From Bacteroidota bacterium (GTDB lineage Bacteria; Bacteroidota; Bacteroidia; Flavobacteriales; Flavobacteriaceae), in the NCBI GenBank assembly GCA_024280815.1, contig JAJRPL010000453.1, positions 1 to 5,448 on the forward strand: DNA of 5,448 bases. Direction: 5' to 3'. A program made the position numbers and the translations under genes. This document shows, piece after piece, positions 1 through 5,448 of this stretch; within the stretch, counting starts at the first letter, position 1, and every line of letters starts with the position of its first letter. The notes under the pieces were generated by a model. It ran no database searches. It was not told the origin of the DNA and was given only the letters and a program-made list of their open reading frames with translations.

Positions 1-339
1 TATTACAAATTATCGAAAGTAATCTCAATTCTGTTAATGCCAACCAGAATTAGATGGAATATAATTAAAGTACCTCCAGAGAATCTAAGTGGACAACTTA
101 ATTTATCGTTCAATTAAAAAAAACGGGGGATGGCTAAATTATTATAAATTAAAAATAATTAAACTTTAAACACTATTTTTCTACCCTTTTAGAAATTTTT
201 TCTTGAATTTCAACTTTCTCATGCTCAGAAAATTTATGATTGCATTCACTTTGATGTAGGTGTTTATCACAAGCCTTAGTTACAATAGTATTTTGGGTAG
301 TAGTTTTTCAGAAAGAAACAAGTATCTTTACTTTAAATT
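1..339. other. AT-rich region without a convincing gene
   Basis: No complete reading frame with a credible start was found on either strand. On the plus strand two frames are open from the left edge: one for 38 codons to a TAA at 115-117 (ending in residues PPENLSGQLNLSFN) and one for 16 codons to a TAG at 51-53 (ending NSVNANQN). Either could be the end of a gene lying to the left, and I cannot choose between them. On the minus strand 176-307 is open but has no start codon (listed separately). An AT-only inverted repeat (137-143 with 154-160, 10-base loop) is too weak to call a terminator. The promoter of the 340 gene must lie here. The best match to the Bacteroidetes -7 element is TATCTTTA at 323-330, with one mismatch and no good -33 partner. 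Confidence 0.55.
173..307 (-). pseudogene. possible decayed 3' end of a Cys/His-rich gene
   Basis: The minus strand is open for 44 codons between a TGA at 308-310 and a TAG at 173-175. The distal 34 residues read like protein: a Cys/His cluster with spacing C-x2-H-x-H-x3-C-x-H-x4-H, then a Lys/Glu-rich, helix-like tail ending in KISKRVEK. Most codons begin with a purine, as in coding DNA. There is no in-frame ATG, GTG or TTG, so it cannot be a normal intact gene. It could be the remnant of a gene whose 5' part was lost, or chance openness in an A-rich strand. The family is not recognised, and metal binding is only suggested by the Cys/His pattern. Confidence 0.2.
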
Positions 340-687
340 ATGAATCCAGCAGAAGAATATATCCTTAACCAACCAGAACTGTACCGTTCTATATTTCTTC
401 ATTTACAGACAATTATAGAACATACTATTCCTAGTTTAGAGTTGAAATACAAGTATAGAATTCCGTTTTATTATATCAACAAGAAACCCTTTTGTTATTT
501 AAACGCAAGTCATAAAAAACAATTTGTAGATCTTGGTTTTTGGAAAGGAAACCAAATACTTGTTCATCAAGAACATTTAGTTACTGAAAACAGAAAAATG
601 ATGGTTTCTTTACGGCACAAATGTTTAGACGATATTGATGATACCGTTTTACGTGAAGTTTTGTTAAAAGCGAGTAGTTTGTATTAA
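340..687 (+). CDS. DUF1801 (YdhG-like) domain protein
   Basis: This is a complete 115-residue soluble protein with no signal peptide or membrane segment. I recognise it as a DUF1801/YdhG-type small domain (Pfam PF08818 family) from overall resemblance: an N-terminal helical part with PAEEYILNQPE (residues 3-13), the central strand pair around YKYRIPFYYINKKPFCYLN (37-55), and the VDLGFWKGNQ segment (63-72). The family is common in Bacteroidetes. Bacillus YdhG has been linked to iron handling as a frataxin-like protein, but members of this branch have no assigned function and none is claimed here. The start is well fixed: an in-frame TAA lies at 334-336, just before the ATG. The upstream bases are A/T-rich with no Shine-Dalgarno sequence. 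The C-terminus stops at KASSLY and may be slightly shorter than in relatives. It converges on kdsA with 4 bases between the stop codons. Confidence 0.85.
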   Translation: MNPAEEYILNQPELYRSIFLHLQTIIEHTIPSLELKYKYRIPFYYINKKPFCYLNASHKKQFVDLGFWKGNQILVHQEHLVTENRKMMVSLRHKCLDDIDDTVLREVLLKASSLY

Positions 688-691
688 ACAG

Positions 692-1510
692 TTATAACCC
701 ATTCACAACCTTACGAATAGCCACTAAATTACTTAACAAGCTTTCCAAATGATCTAGATGTAACATATTTGCTCCATCAGATTTTGCGTTTGCAGGATCA
801 AAATGAGTTTCAATAAACAAACCATCAACATTGTTGACAATACCTGCTCTGGCAATGGTTTCAATCATGTCAGGTCTACCACCAGTAACACCAGATGATT
901 GATTAGGCTGCTGTAATGAATGTGTAACATCTAGCACTGTGGTTGCATATTGTCGCATGGTTGGGATGCCTCTAAAATCAACAATCATATCTTGATAGCC
1001 AAACATAGTGCCTCTATCGGTTATCATCACTTTATTATTACCACTATCTAAAACTTTTTGAACAGCATGTTGCATACTTTCAGCACTCATAAACTGTCCT
1101 TTTTTTAAATTGACTACTTTACCAGTTTTTGCTGCAGCAACTACCAAATCGGTTTGGCGGACTAAAAAAGCGGGAATTTGTAACACATCAACATATTGAG
1201 CAGCCAAATACGCATCAGAAACCTCATGGATATCAGTAACTGTGGGTACATTAAAAGTTTTACTTACTTTTTTGAGTATTTTTAATGCTTTTTCATCGCC
1301 AATACCAGTAAAACTATCTATTCTAGAGCGATTGGCTTTTTTAAAACTTCCTTTAAAAACATAAGGAATTTCAAGCTTATCAGTAATGGTTAATATTTTT
1401 TCAGCAATTCGCATCGCCATTTCTTCACTTTCAATGGCACAAGGGCCTGCCAATAAAAAAAAGTTATTGCTTTCTGTATGTTTTATTTTCGGAATTAGAG
1501 AAATATCCAT
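692..1510 (-). CDS. kdsA: 3-deoxy-8-phosphooctulonate synthase, metal-dependent type
   Basis: The cytoplasmic enzyme condenses phosphoenolpyruvate with arabinose 5-phosphate to give Kdo 8-phosphate, the precursor of the Kdo that links lipid A to the LPS core. From the ATG at 1508-1510 it has 272 residues, a normal TIM-barrel length. Visible family motifs are GPCAIES (22-28), FKGSFKKANRSR (52-63), TDIHE (92-96), QIPAFLVRQTD (111-121), NLKKGQF (134-140), TDRGTMFGY (164-172), DVTHSLQ (194-200), TGGRPDM (209-215) and FIETHFDP (232-239). Cys24, His197, Glu234 and Asp245 match the four metal ligands of Aquifex KdsA (Cys11, His185, Glu222, Asp233) in order and near-identical spacing, whereas the E. 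coli-type metal-free enzyme has Asn in place of the Cys. The KANRSS motif ends in Arg here (KANRSR). An in-frame TTG 18 bases upstream is rejected as start because it lies inside the -7 promoter element. No operon partner is present. Confidence 0.96.
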   Translation of the reverse strand: MDISLIPKIKHTESNNFFLLAGPCAIESEEMAMRIAEKILTITDKLEIPYVFKGSFKKANRSRIDSFTGIGDEKALKILKKVSKTFNVPTVTDIHEVSDAYLAAQYVDVLQIPAFLVRQTDLVVAAAKTGKVVNLKKGQFMSAESMQHAVQKVLDSGNNKVMITDRGTMFGYQDMIVDFRGIPTMRQYATTVLDVTHSLQQPNQSSGVTGGRPDMIETIARAGIVNNVDGLFIETHFDPANAKSDGANMLHLDHLESLLSNLVAIRKVVNGL

Positions 1511-1636
1511 GTAAATGATTTTACACAAAAGTACAATTTTTTAAGTTTCAAATTTGGGAATATTTTAGAACTATAATAAAATCTATTACAATAAAACACG
1601 TTAATAAATTAACTAACTACTCGTAAACTTAAACGA
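1511..1636. promoter_or_regulatory. divergent kdsA / AsmA intergenic region
   Basis: These 126 bases separate two divergent starts and must hold both promoters. The kdsA side has a clear -7 element. On the AsmA side no TAnnTTTG is seen. A TATAAT at 1572-1577 resembles a sigma-70 -10 box, but it has no correctly spaced -35 and is far from the ATG, so it is probably chance in AT-rich DNA. No operator-like palindrome was found. Confidence 0.4.
1526..1552 (-). promoter_or_regulatory. Bacteroidetes-type promoter of kdsA
   Basis: On the minus strand TACTTTTG (1526-1533) is an exact match to the Bacteroidetes -7 consensus TAnnTTTG, ending 15 bases before the kdsA ATG. A TTTG at 1549-1552 could be the -33 element, but the 15-base spacing is shorter than the usual 17-23. 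The -7 call is good and the -33 call is weak. The predicted 5' leader would be only about 10 bases. Confidence 0.6.
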
Positions 1637-4276
1637 ATGAAAAAAATAGTTAAAATTCTGGCCATCATTTTAGTCTTGCTAATCATTGCAATTATTAGTA
1701 TTCCTTTTGTTTTTCAGGGTAAAATCATTGATTTAGTAAAAGAAACAGCAAATAATAATATCAATGCAAAATTAGATTTTACCGATGCAGATTTAACGGT
1801 TTGGAGTAGTTACCCTAATGCAGAAGTGTCTTTAACAAATGTTTCAATTATAAATCAAGCTCCTTTTGAAGGTGACACGCTATTTGCTGCAAAAACTATC
1901 GATTTAAAACTACCCATTTGGCAATTGTTCAAAAAGAATGAAGATATCAGTATTACAAGTTTTGTTTTAGATGGTGCTTTAATTTCAATTAAAGTAGATA
2001 AAGAAGGGAATGCCAATTATGATATTGCTAAAGAAAATAAGGACAAAAGTAAATCTGATCCGCTACAATTAAATTTAGATGATTATAAAATAACAAATAG
2101 TACCATTACTTATCTTGACGAATCAAGTAATTTGTTATTGAAATTATCAGATTTAAACCATTCTGGAGAAGGAAATTTTTCTTCTGAAACCTCACAACTA
2201 AAGACAAATTCAACTGCTTTAGCATCTTTTCAGATGGATAGTGTAGATTATTTAAATAAACATTCAATTGTATTAGATGCTGTTATCGGAATGGATTTTA
2301 AAGAAAACAAATATAGTTTTCTAGAAAATAAGGCCTTAATCAATCAACTACCTTTGGTATTTGATGGGTTTATAAAACTGAATGAAAATAATAAACAAGT
2401 CAAGATTAATTTTAAAACTCCATCATCCGATTTTAAAAACTTTTTGGCGTTGATACCAAAACAATACTCAAAAAACATTGAAGGTGTTAAAACCACAGGA
2501 AATTTTGATGTAAAAGGAACTATTAATGGCGTTATTGACGATGTTTATATTCCTAAATTTAATGTTGCTATCAATTCTAAAAATGCATCGTTTAAATATC
2601 CTGATTTACCAAAATCGTTAGAAAGCATCCATATTAATACACAAATCACCAATACTACAGGCTTGGTAAAAGACACTTATGTACTTATAGACACCTTGTC
2701 TTTCCGTATAGATAAAGATAGGTTTAATGCTAAGGTGAAATTGTTAGATATTACAGAAAACATGAAAGTTACAGCACATGTTGACGGAAACTTAAACTTA
2801 GCAAATTTAGAAAAAGTGTATCCAGCTGAAGCTGTAAAAAATTTAAAAGGCTTATTAAATATCAATGCCAATACCAGTTTTGACATGCTTTCTATTGAAA
2901 AAGAAAAATACGAAAACACCAGAACTTCTGGAGTTTTTAAACTATCAAATTTTCAATATGTATCTGACGAGTTGAGTCATCCGTTACAAATAAATAAGGC
3001 TGGACTTACCTTGAATCCGAAAACAGTAAAACTAACTAATTTTGATGCCCAATTAGGTAAAACCGACTTTAAAGCTACTGGAGCCATAGACAATTTATTA
3101 GGGTTTTTATTCAATGATGAAAATATTGAAGGAAAATTTAATATTGTTTCTAACACTTTTGCTGTAAATGATTTTATGACTGCTGAAATTGAACAAAAAA
3201 ATGACTCTACTACAGTTAAAACAGGACAAGAAAGTATTAAAGTACCATCTTTTTTAGACTGTACCATTAACGCAAAAGCCAACACGGTATTGTATGATGA
3301 TATCACCCTAAAAAACGTATCAGGCACGCTTTTTATAAAGGATGAAAAAGCAACTTTAAAAAACATGAAGTCTAACGTTTTTAATGGAGCTTTAGGGTTT
3401 AACGGAAGTGTATCTACCAAAGAAAAAACACCTAAATTCACCATGGATTTAGACGCTAAAAATTTCAATATTGGTCAGTCTTTTAAAGTGTTAGACTTGT
3501 TCAAAGCCTTGGCACCAATAGCAAATGCCATTGAAGGTAAAATCAATACTAAAATTAGCCTATCAGGTAATTTAAACAGTGATTTTACACCAGATTTAAA
3601 TTCAATAACTGGAGATTTATTAGCTCAATTAATGGGTTCAAAAATAGCAGTTGAACAATCGCATTTGCTACAAAAATTAGAAAGTAACCTCAAATTTTTA
3701 GACCCTAAAAAATTAAAATTAAAGAATTTAAAATCGGCCTTAAGTTTTAAGGACGGTAAAGTAGTGGTTAAACCATTTTCTTTAAATTATGACGACATTA
3801 AAATTGACATTTCTGGAGGTCATGGCTTTGACAATACCTTAGGCTATAAAGCCATAGTAAATGTACCCGTAAAATACTTAGGTAAAGAAGTAATTCAGCT
3901 AATTGAAAAAATTGATAAAACACAAACCAACCTTAAAATACCTGTAAATGCATTAATTTCTGGTAGTTTAAAATCACCATCAATTAAAACAGATTTAAAA
4001 GCTGCAGTAACCGATTTAACCAAACAATTGATAGCCAAACAAAAAGATAAACTTATTGAAGAAGGTAAAGATAAGATAAAAGAGGAAGTACAAGATAAAG
4101 TTGAAGATGCTTTAAAAGGTATAATTGGTGGAGGTACAAAAGAAAAAGACACTACAGCTACAGACACCACTACGGTCAAAACAAAAAAAACCACAGAAGA
4201 AGTTGAAGATTTAGCAAAAGATGTGTTGAATGGTCTTTTTGGTAAGAAAAAGAAGAAAAAAGATACGATGAATTAA
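1637..4276 (+). CDS. AsmA-family inner-membrane-anchored periplasmic protein
   Basis: This 879-residue protein has a short Lys-rich N-terminus, one membrane anchor (about residues 7-26, ending IPFVF) and a long predicted periplasmic part rich in alternating beta-strand sequence. I recognise the AsmA family from the N-terminal pattern (KLDFTDADLTVWSSYPNAEV near 45-64, then SLTNVSI and DTLFAAKTIDLKLP) and the AsmA-like C-terminal block (about 533-795, with VSGTLFIKDEKATLKNM and the GKINTKISLSGNL segment near 634). A polar linker at about 515-533 separates the halves. AsmA-like proteins (AsmA, TamB, YhdP, YdbH) form long lipid-carrying grooves between the membranes. A role in outer-membrane lipid transport or homeostasis is inferred and the substrate is unknown. 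The tail has three octapeptide repeats (803-826), a Thr-rich stretch and six consecutive lysines (870-875). An in-frame TAA at 1610-1612 with no ATG in between supports this start. The stop overlaps that of gldA. Confidence 0.88.
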   Translation: MKKIVKILAIILVLLIIAIISIPFVFQGKIIDLVKETANNNINAKLDFTDADLTVWSSYPNAEVSLTNVSIINQAPFEGDTLFAAKTIDLKLPIWQLFKKNEDISITSFVLDGALISIKVDKEGNANYDIAKENKDKSKSDPLQLNLDDYKITNSTITYLDESSNLLLKLSDLNHSGEGNFSSETSQLKTNSTALASFQMDSVDYLNKHSIVLDAVIGMDFKENKYSFLENKALINQLPLVFDGFIKLNENNKQVKINFKTPSSDFKNFLALIPKQYSKNIEGVKTTGNFDVKGTINGVIDDVYIPKFNVAINSKNASFKYPDLPKSLESIHINTQITNTTGLVKDTYVLIDTLSFRIDKDRFNAKVKLLDITENMKVTAHVDGNLNLANLEKVYPAEAVKNLKGLLNINANTSFDMLSIEKEKYENTRTSGVFKLSNFQYVSDELSHPLQINKAGLTLNPKTVKLTNFDAQLGKTDFKATGAIDNLLGFLFNDENIEGKFNIVSNTFAVNDFMTAEIEQKNDSTTVKTGQESIKVPSFLDCTINAKANTVLYDDITLKNVSGTLFIKDEKATLKNMKSNVFNGALGFNGSVSTKEKTPKFTMDLDAKNFNIGQSFKVLDLFKALAPIANAIEGKINTKISLSGNLNSDFTPDLNSITGDLLAQLMGSKIAVEQSHLLQKLESNLKFLDPKKLKLKNLKSALSFKDGKVVVKPFSLNYDDIKIDISGGHGFDNTLGYKAIVNVPVKYLGKEVIQLIEKIDKTQTNLKIPVNALISGSLKSPSIKTDLKAAVTDLTKQLIAKQKDKLIEEGKDKIKEEVQDKVEDALKGIIGGGTKEKDTTATDTTTVKTKKTTEEVEDLAKDVLNGLFGKKKKKKDTMN
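4043..4114 (+). repeat. three 8-codon repeats in the AsmA tail
   Basis: Residues 803-826 of the AsmA protein read KDKLIEEG, KDKIKEEV and QDKVEDAL, three in-register octapeptides sharing xDK followed by acidic residues. The repeat is clear in the protein and partly preserved in the DNA (24-base units 4043-4066, 4067-4090, 4091-4114). It probably forms a charged amphipathic helix after the AsmA domain. It may reflect old local duplication or simple compositional bias. Confidence 0.5.
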
Positions 4277-5169
4277 CCCTTAGTCAAACTCCTAAACAGA
4301 CTTTCTAAATCCTGATTTTTTTGAGAAGATTGAAGTAGTTTGAGTCCGTTGTCATGAGCAAAATCAAAAACTACAGAACGCATATCTTCTTGGCTATTGA
4401 ATGTAAGTTGCCACGTAGTATCAAAAACATTTACAGCTGTGGTTAAATGAGGTAGTTGTTTCAATAATTGTTCTTCAACACGTAAATCGAACTCAACTTC
4501 AAGTATTTGTTGTTCATTACTTTTTAGCTCATTTAGTTTTTTATCAATAACAAGTTTCCCTTTATTGATAATGATTACACGGTCACAAACAGCTTCTACT
4601 TCTTGCATAATATGCGTAGAAAACAATACTGTTTTTGTCTTGCCTATTTCTTTAATTAAGCCTCTAATTTCTACTAGTTGGTTGGGGTCTAAACCTGTAG
4701 TAGGTTCATCTAAAATTAACACTTCTGGATCGTGTAATAAAGCAGCAGCTAAACCAACACGCTGACGATACCCTTTAGACAATTGACTTATTTTTTTATG
4801 AGCTTCAGGTGTTAAACCAACCTGTTCAATCACTTGCTCAATACGTTCTTTAGAGACTTTGTGTACAGAAGCATTAAACTGTACATACTCTCTAACATAC
4901 ATGTCTAGATATAACGGATTATGCTCTGGTAAATACCCAACCGACTGTTTTACCAACATGGGTTCGGTTGCTACTTGGTGCCCGTTTACAGTAACCACAC
5001 CTTCTGTAGGGTTGATATAGGTTGTAATAATTTTCATCATGGTAGATTTACCCGCTCCGTTTGGGCCTAAAAACCCAACTATTTCACCAGAATTAATGCT
5101 AAAACTAATAGCATCTAAGGCTTTTTGACTTCCGTAAGTTTTCGTGATATTTTCGACTACTATAGACAT
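4273..5169 (-). CDS. gldA: gliding-motility-type ABC transporter ATP-binding protein GldA
   Basis: This 298-residue cytoplasmic ATPase would supply energy to an ABC-2-type membrane complex; in Flavobacterium johnsoniae GldA works with GldF and GldG and is needed for gliding. Walker A is GPNGAGKST (35-43), the Q-loop region is GYLPEHNPLY (78-87, the YLPE form common in this exporter class), the signature is LSKGYRQR (130-137, in place of LSGGQ), Walker B is VLILDEP (150-156), the D-loop is GLD (159-161) and the switch histidine is His186. The C-terminal 90 or so residues form the diverged accessory domain typical of these ATPases. Length and sequence closely resemble GldA as I recall it, so GldA is preferred over a generic ABC ATPase. 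GldF and GldG are not in the window, as in F. johnsoniae, where gldA lies apart from gldFG. Gliding cannot be concluded from this gene alone. All ATPase motifs look intact. Confidence 0.87.
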   Translation of the reverse strand: MSIVVENITKTYGSQKALDAISFSINSGEIVGFLGPNGAGKSTMMKIITTYINPTEGVVTVNGHQVATEPMLVKQSVGYLPEHNPLYLDMYVREYVQFNASVHKVSKERIEQVIEQVGLTPEAHKKISQLSKGYRQRVGLAAALLHDPEVLILDEPTTGLDPNQLVEIRGLIKEIGKTKTVLFSTHIMQEVEAVCDRVIIINKGKLVIDKKLNELKSNEQQILEVEFDLRVEEQLLKQLPHLTTAVNVFDTTWQLTFNSQEDMRSVVFDFAHDNGLKLLQSSQKNQDLESLFRSLTKG

Positions 5170-5189
5170 GATATAAAGTTTAATTGGAG

Positions 5190-5197
5190 CAAAGAAA
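5190..5197 (-). promoter_or_regulatory. candidate -7 element of gldA
   Basis: TTTCTTTG on the minus strand differs from TAnnTTTG at one position and ends 20 bases before the gldA ATG, a distance similar to that seen for kdsA. No TTG lies 17-23 bases further upstream. It is the best candidate in the 82-base divergent region but remains weak. Confidence 0.3.
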
Positions 5198-5219
5198 CAA
5201 CTCTTTCCTCAATTTTCTA

Positions 5220-5227
5220 TACTTTTG
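5220..5227 (+). promoter_or_regulatory. -7 promoter element of the 5252 lipoprotein gene
   Basis: TACTTTTG matches TAnnTTTG exactly and is the same octamer as the kdsA -7 element. It ends 24 bases before the ATG at 5252. No -33 TTG was found at the usual spacing, so strength cannot be judged. Confidence 0.5.
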
Positions 5228-5251
5228 GAATGAATACCTTTATCTAACAAA

Positions 5252-5448
5252 ATGTCTTTTTTTAAAATCTTTAAAATTTTTCTTTTTTTAGTGCCCGTTA
5301 TATTGATTACGGTTTCTTCTTGTGTAACTTTTAAACAAAGTGATCAGAAAATCATTAAAAAGTTTAAAAAAGTAGGATTATCCCCAAAAATCTATCGAGA
5401 AAATTATGAAGGGAAAAGCATCCGATACATCGCTGCAAAATCAATTGA
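5252..5448 (+). CDS. putative lipoprotein, 5' part only (perhaps alpha/beta hydrolase)
   Basis: An open frame of 65 codons plus two bases runs off the right edge with no stop. The translation begins MSFFKIFKIFLFLVPVILIT and continues VSSC, giving a basic/hydrophobic N-terminus and a lipobox-like VSSC (residues 21-24), so Cys24 is the likely lipidation site and the product is probably an exported lipoprotein. The following segment is Lys-rich (QSDQKIIKKFKKVGLSPKIY, 29-48) and then reads YEGKSIRYIAAKSI (52-65). That last part resembles the first strands of alpha/beta hydrolases preceded by a lipoprotein signal in Bacteroidetes, but the catalytic region lies outside the window, so the hydrolase call is a guess from the N-terminus. 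It is divergent from gldA and has its own -7 element upstream. There is no Shine-Dalgarno sequence; A-rich bases precede the ATG. Confidence 0.72.
   Translation, partial: MSFFKIFKIFLFLVPVILITVSSCVTFKQSDQKIIKKFKKVGLSPKIYRENYEGKSIRYIAAKSI

Noticed and set aside
137..160. Inverted repeat AATTATT / AATAATT
   Set aside because: It contains only A and T, so the stem would be very weak, and no T-run follows in a terminator-like position. It is expected by chance in DNA this AT-rich.
1572..1577. TATAAT box before the AsmA gene
   Set aside because: It has no correctly spaced -35 partner, lies about 60 bases from the start, and this phylum uses TAnnTTTG.
2677..2919. 80-codon open frame on the minus strand inside the AsmA gene
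   Set aside because: It lies opposite well-supported AsmA coding sequence, is rich in Phe/Ser/Leu as expected from the complement of Lys/Asn-rich codons, and matches no family.
2977..3468. 163-codon open frame on the minus strand inside the AsmA gene
   Set aside because: It overlaps the conserved AsmA C-terminal block and has shadow-like composition (Phe, Ser, Val, Leu). There is no promoter or recognised domain.
3895..4194. 99-codon open frame on the minus strand over the AsmA tail
   Set aside because: Its long Val/Ser/Phe runs are just the complement of the Lys/Glu/Thr-rich tail; it is not a membrane protein gene.
4565..4765. 66-codon plus-strand open frame inside gldA
   Set aside because: It is antisense to the Walker B and signature region of an intact ABC ATPase, with no recognisable product.
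5230..5247. Five-codon leader frame (MNTFI) just before the lipoprotein gene
   Set aside because: Its ATG lies only 3 bases after the -7 element, so it would probably be upstream of the transcription start and not translated.
1..5448. tRNA, rRNA, CRISPR, insertion-sequence and riboswitch signals
   Set aside because: No cloverleaf-like segment, spaced direct repeat array, transposase fragment with terminal repeats or long structured leader was seen. The intergenic regions after 340 are at most 126 bases.

Overview
The window looks like ordinary chromosomal DNA from a member of the Bacteroidetes, most likely a marine-type Flavobacteriaceae. The reasons are the strong AT bias, the absence of Shine-Dalgarno sequences before the starts, two exact copies of the Bacteroidetes -7 promoter element (TAnnTTTG, here TACTTTTG), and a gene very similar to the gliding-motility ABC ATPase GldA. 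The genus cannot be fixed from this alone.

Layout. Positions 1-339 hold no convincing gene; there may be a short coding tail entering from the left edge and a Cys/His-rich open stretch on the minus strand that lacks a start codon. A small DUF1801 protein (340-687, +) then meets kdsA (692-1510, -) tail to tail with a 4-base gap. A 126-base divergent region separates kdsA from a large AsmA-family envelope protein (1637-4276, +). The AsmA gene meets gldA (4273-5169, -) tail to tail, and the two stop codons share bases of one TTAA. An 82-base divergent region separates gldA from the start of a lipoprotein gene (5252 onward, +) that runs off the right edge.

The genes strictly alternate strand (+ - + - +), so no two form an operon and each needs its own promoter. 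Three of the five concern the cell envelope or surface with good support (Kdo synthesis for LPS, an AsmA-type periplasmic protein, the GldA ATPase), and the partial fifth is a probable lipoprotein. This is a loose theme, not evidence of one pathway. kdsA can be assigned to the metal-dependent class of KDO8P synthases from its four visible ligand residues.

I looked for an undescribed system and did not find one. The points most worth a second look are the start-less Cys/His-rich stretch at 176-307, the octapeptide repeats and lysine-rich tail of the AsmA protein, the shared-stop junction, and the altered KANRSS motif of KdsA.
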